Assembly: GCA_030605265.1 (NCBI GenBank)
Contig: JAUWIR010000027.1
Coordinates: 1-15,907 of the forward strand
Origin: Pseudomonadota bacterium
Lineage (GTDB): Bacteria > SZUA-182 > DTGQ01
DNA: 15,907 bases
Reading direction: 5' to 3'
Position numbers and translations under genes: made by a program. Positions 14,745 to 15,907 of the stretch are shown here, in pieces. The number at the start of each line of letters is the position of its first letter. Position 1 is the first letter of the stretch. The notes under the pieces were generated by a model that saw only the letters and a list, made by a program, of their open reading frames with translations, did no database searches and was not told the origin of the DNA.

Positions 14745-15907
14745 ATGGCAAAAGAGAAATATAATAGGTCGAAGCCGCATGTAAATATAGGGACGATAGG
14801 GCACGTAGATCACGGGAAGACTACACTGACGTCAGCGATAACCAACATATTATCGAAGAAGGGGCTGGCGGAATATAAGGAATTTGATTCAATAGATAAT
14901 GCGCCGGAAGAGAGGGAGCGAGGGATAACCATCGCCACGGCGCATGTAGAGTATCAGACGGAAAATCGTCATTATGCGCATGTGGATTGTCCCGGGCATG
15001 CTGATTATGTAAAGAATATGATTACCGGTGCGGCTCAGATGGATGGGGCGATATTGGTGGTATCTGCCGCGGATGGACCGATGCCCCAAACAAGGGAGCA
15101 TATATTATTGGCCCGCCAAGTAGGAGTTCCCTATATAGTGGTTTATTTGAACAAAGTGGACATGGTAGATGATGAGGAATTATTGGAGCTGGTGGAGTTG
15201 GAAGTACGAGAGCTATTGAGTCTGTATGATTTTCCCGGAGATGATATACCGGTAGTGAAGGGTTCGGCCTTGAAGGCAGGTGAGTGTGCCTGTGGAAAGG
15301 AAGATTGCGTAAATTGCGGATCGATATTTGAGTTAATGAAGGCAGTAGACGAATATATTCCTACACCGAAGCGTGATATAGACAAGCCGTTTTTGATGCC
15401 TGTAGAAGATGTATTTAGCATATCCGGACGAGGGACAGTGGCTACGGGGCGAATAGAGCGAGGAATAGTAAAGGTGGGAGAAGAAGTTGAGTTAGTGGGG
15501 ATGCGCGAGACCACCAAGACGGTAGCTACGGGGGTAGAGATGTTTCGCAAGTTATTGGACGAGGGGCAGGCGGGAGATAATGTCGGTGTGCTATTAAGAG
15601 GGAAAAAGCGAGAGGAAGTGGAGCGAGGTATGGTATTGGCCAAGCCCGGATCGATCACCCCGCACACGAAGTTTAAAGCTGAGGTTTACATATTAACAAA
15701 AGAGGAGGGTGGACGGCACACTCCATTTTTTAATGGGTATCGGCCACAATTTTACGTACGCACGACAGACGTGACCGGTATTGTTCAGTTGCCTGAGGGA
15801 GTAGAGATGGTCATGCCTGGTGACAATGTGAGCATAACCGGGGAATTAATCACGCCGATAGCCTTGGAGAAAGAGATGAGATTTGCTATCCGAGAGGGTG
15901 GTAGAAC
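14745..15907 (+). CDS. tuf: Elongation factor Tu, 3' end cut by window (second tuf copy)
   Basis: EF-Tu carries aminoacyl-tRNA to the A-site as a GTP complex. The first 387 codons are visible. By alignment with copy one, 12 more residues would follow, giving 399. The GTPase domain has GHVDHGKT (19-26), RGITIA of switch I, DCPGH with catalytic His85 (81-85), NKVD (136-139) and GSALK. Just after GSALK is a four-cysteine segment (Cys181, 183, 188, 191) in place of the usual acidic loop; it could bind a metal. Domains 2 and 3 follow, with KPFLMPVEDVFSISGRGTV and the MVMPGDNV motif. Codon use is odd: 18 of 25 Ile codons are ATA, and GGG, GTA and CGA are common, unlike fusA or rplL. It follows fusA as in the classical str operon. 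Confidence 0.98.
   Translation, partial: MAKEKYNRSKPHVNIGTIGHVDHGKTTLTSAITNILSKKGLAEYKEFDSIDNAPEERERGITIATAHVEYQTENRHYAHVDCPGHADYVKNMITGAAQMDGAILVVSAADGPMPQTREHILLARQVGVPYIVVYLNKVDMVDDEELLELVELEVRELLSLYDFPGDDIPVVKGSALKAGECACGKEDCVNCGSIFELMKAVDEYIPTPKRDIDKPFLMPVEDVFSISGRGTVATGRIERGIVKVGEEVELVGMRETTKTVATGVEMFRKLLDEGQAGDNVGVLLRGKKREEVERGMVLAKPGSITPHTKFKAEVYILTKEEGGRHTPFFNGYRPQFYVRTTDVTGIVQLPEGVEMVMPGDNVSITGELITPIALEKEMRFAIREGGR
15763..15907 (+). repeat. Direct repeat, tuf copy B segment
   Basis: This is the partner of bases 1-145, with 143 of 145 positions identical and same orientation. It runs to the window end, so the repeat certainly extends further on both sides in the genome, probably over the whole tuf gene. 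Confidence 0.95.

Noticed and set aside
15143..15667. Antisense open frame of 174 codons opposite tuf
   Set aside because: It is the longest reverse frame in the window but is a mirror of conserved EF-Tu codons; the low TTA/CTA/TCA content of tuf in that frame explains it.
1..15907. Search for mobile elements, CRISPR arrays, riboswitches or a hidden accessory system
   Set aside because: All spacers are under about 90 bases and all long frames are core genes; no transposase, spaced repeats or known riboswitch core was seen. Only the tuf repeat exists.

Overview
This window is a complete bacterial RNA-polymerase/ribosome super-operon region (the rif region joined to the str region), entirely on the + strand. 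Layout: tuf (3' end only) - rpmG - tRNA-Trp - secE - nusG - rplK - rplA - rplJ - rplL - rpoB - rpoC - rpsL - rpsG - fusA - tuf (5' part, cut by the window end). There is no mobile element, CRISPR array or accessory cassette, and no gap between genes longer than about 90 bases, so no large empty stretch needs explaining. I see no new multi-gene system. The points of interest are small regulatory and architectural details inside a core operon.

Organism: the DNA is AT-rich by eye. The beta subunit carries the Proteobacteria-type insertions (a two-module insert near residues 235-365 and a coiled-coil-like insert near 948-1045), and beta' carries a large insert inside the trigger loop (about 925-1103). 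These features argue for a Gram-negative-type lineage and against Firmicutes or Actinobacteria. The gene order, with tuf at both ends and tRNA-Trp between rpmG and secE, is as I recall it in Geobacter-like Deltaproteobacteria. I infer a deltaproteobacterium-like or candidate-phylum bacterium and cannot be more exact without a tree.

Region by region: 1-488 holds the end of the first EF-Tu gene, ribosomal protein L33 and tRNA-Trp, whose first two bases lie inside the L33 stop codon. 515-1256 holds SecE (translocon) and NusG (elongation factor). 1303-3457 encodes the L11-L1 and L10-L7/L12 stalk proteins. A hairpin plus short T-run at 3490-3516 probably works as an attenuator between the stalk genes and polymerase. 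3542-11622 encodes beta and beta'; the beta' start codon and Shine-Dalgarno lie inside one perfect hairpin. A near-consensus promoter at 11608-11637, with its -35 inside the last rpoC codons, probably gives rpsL-rpsG-fusA-tuf their own transcription. 14745-15907 is the second EF-Tu gene, almost identical to the first where they overlap.

The genes work together as the core of gene expression: RNA polymerase and its factor NusG, the GTPase-recruiting stalk of the ribosome, the decoding and mRNA-path proteins S12 and S7, the two elongation GTPases, one tRNA, and the SecE protein-export subunit.
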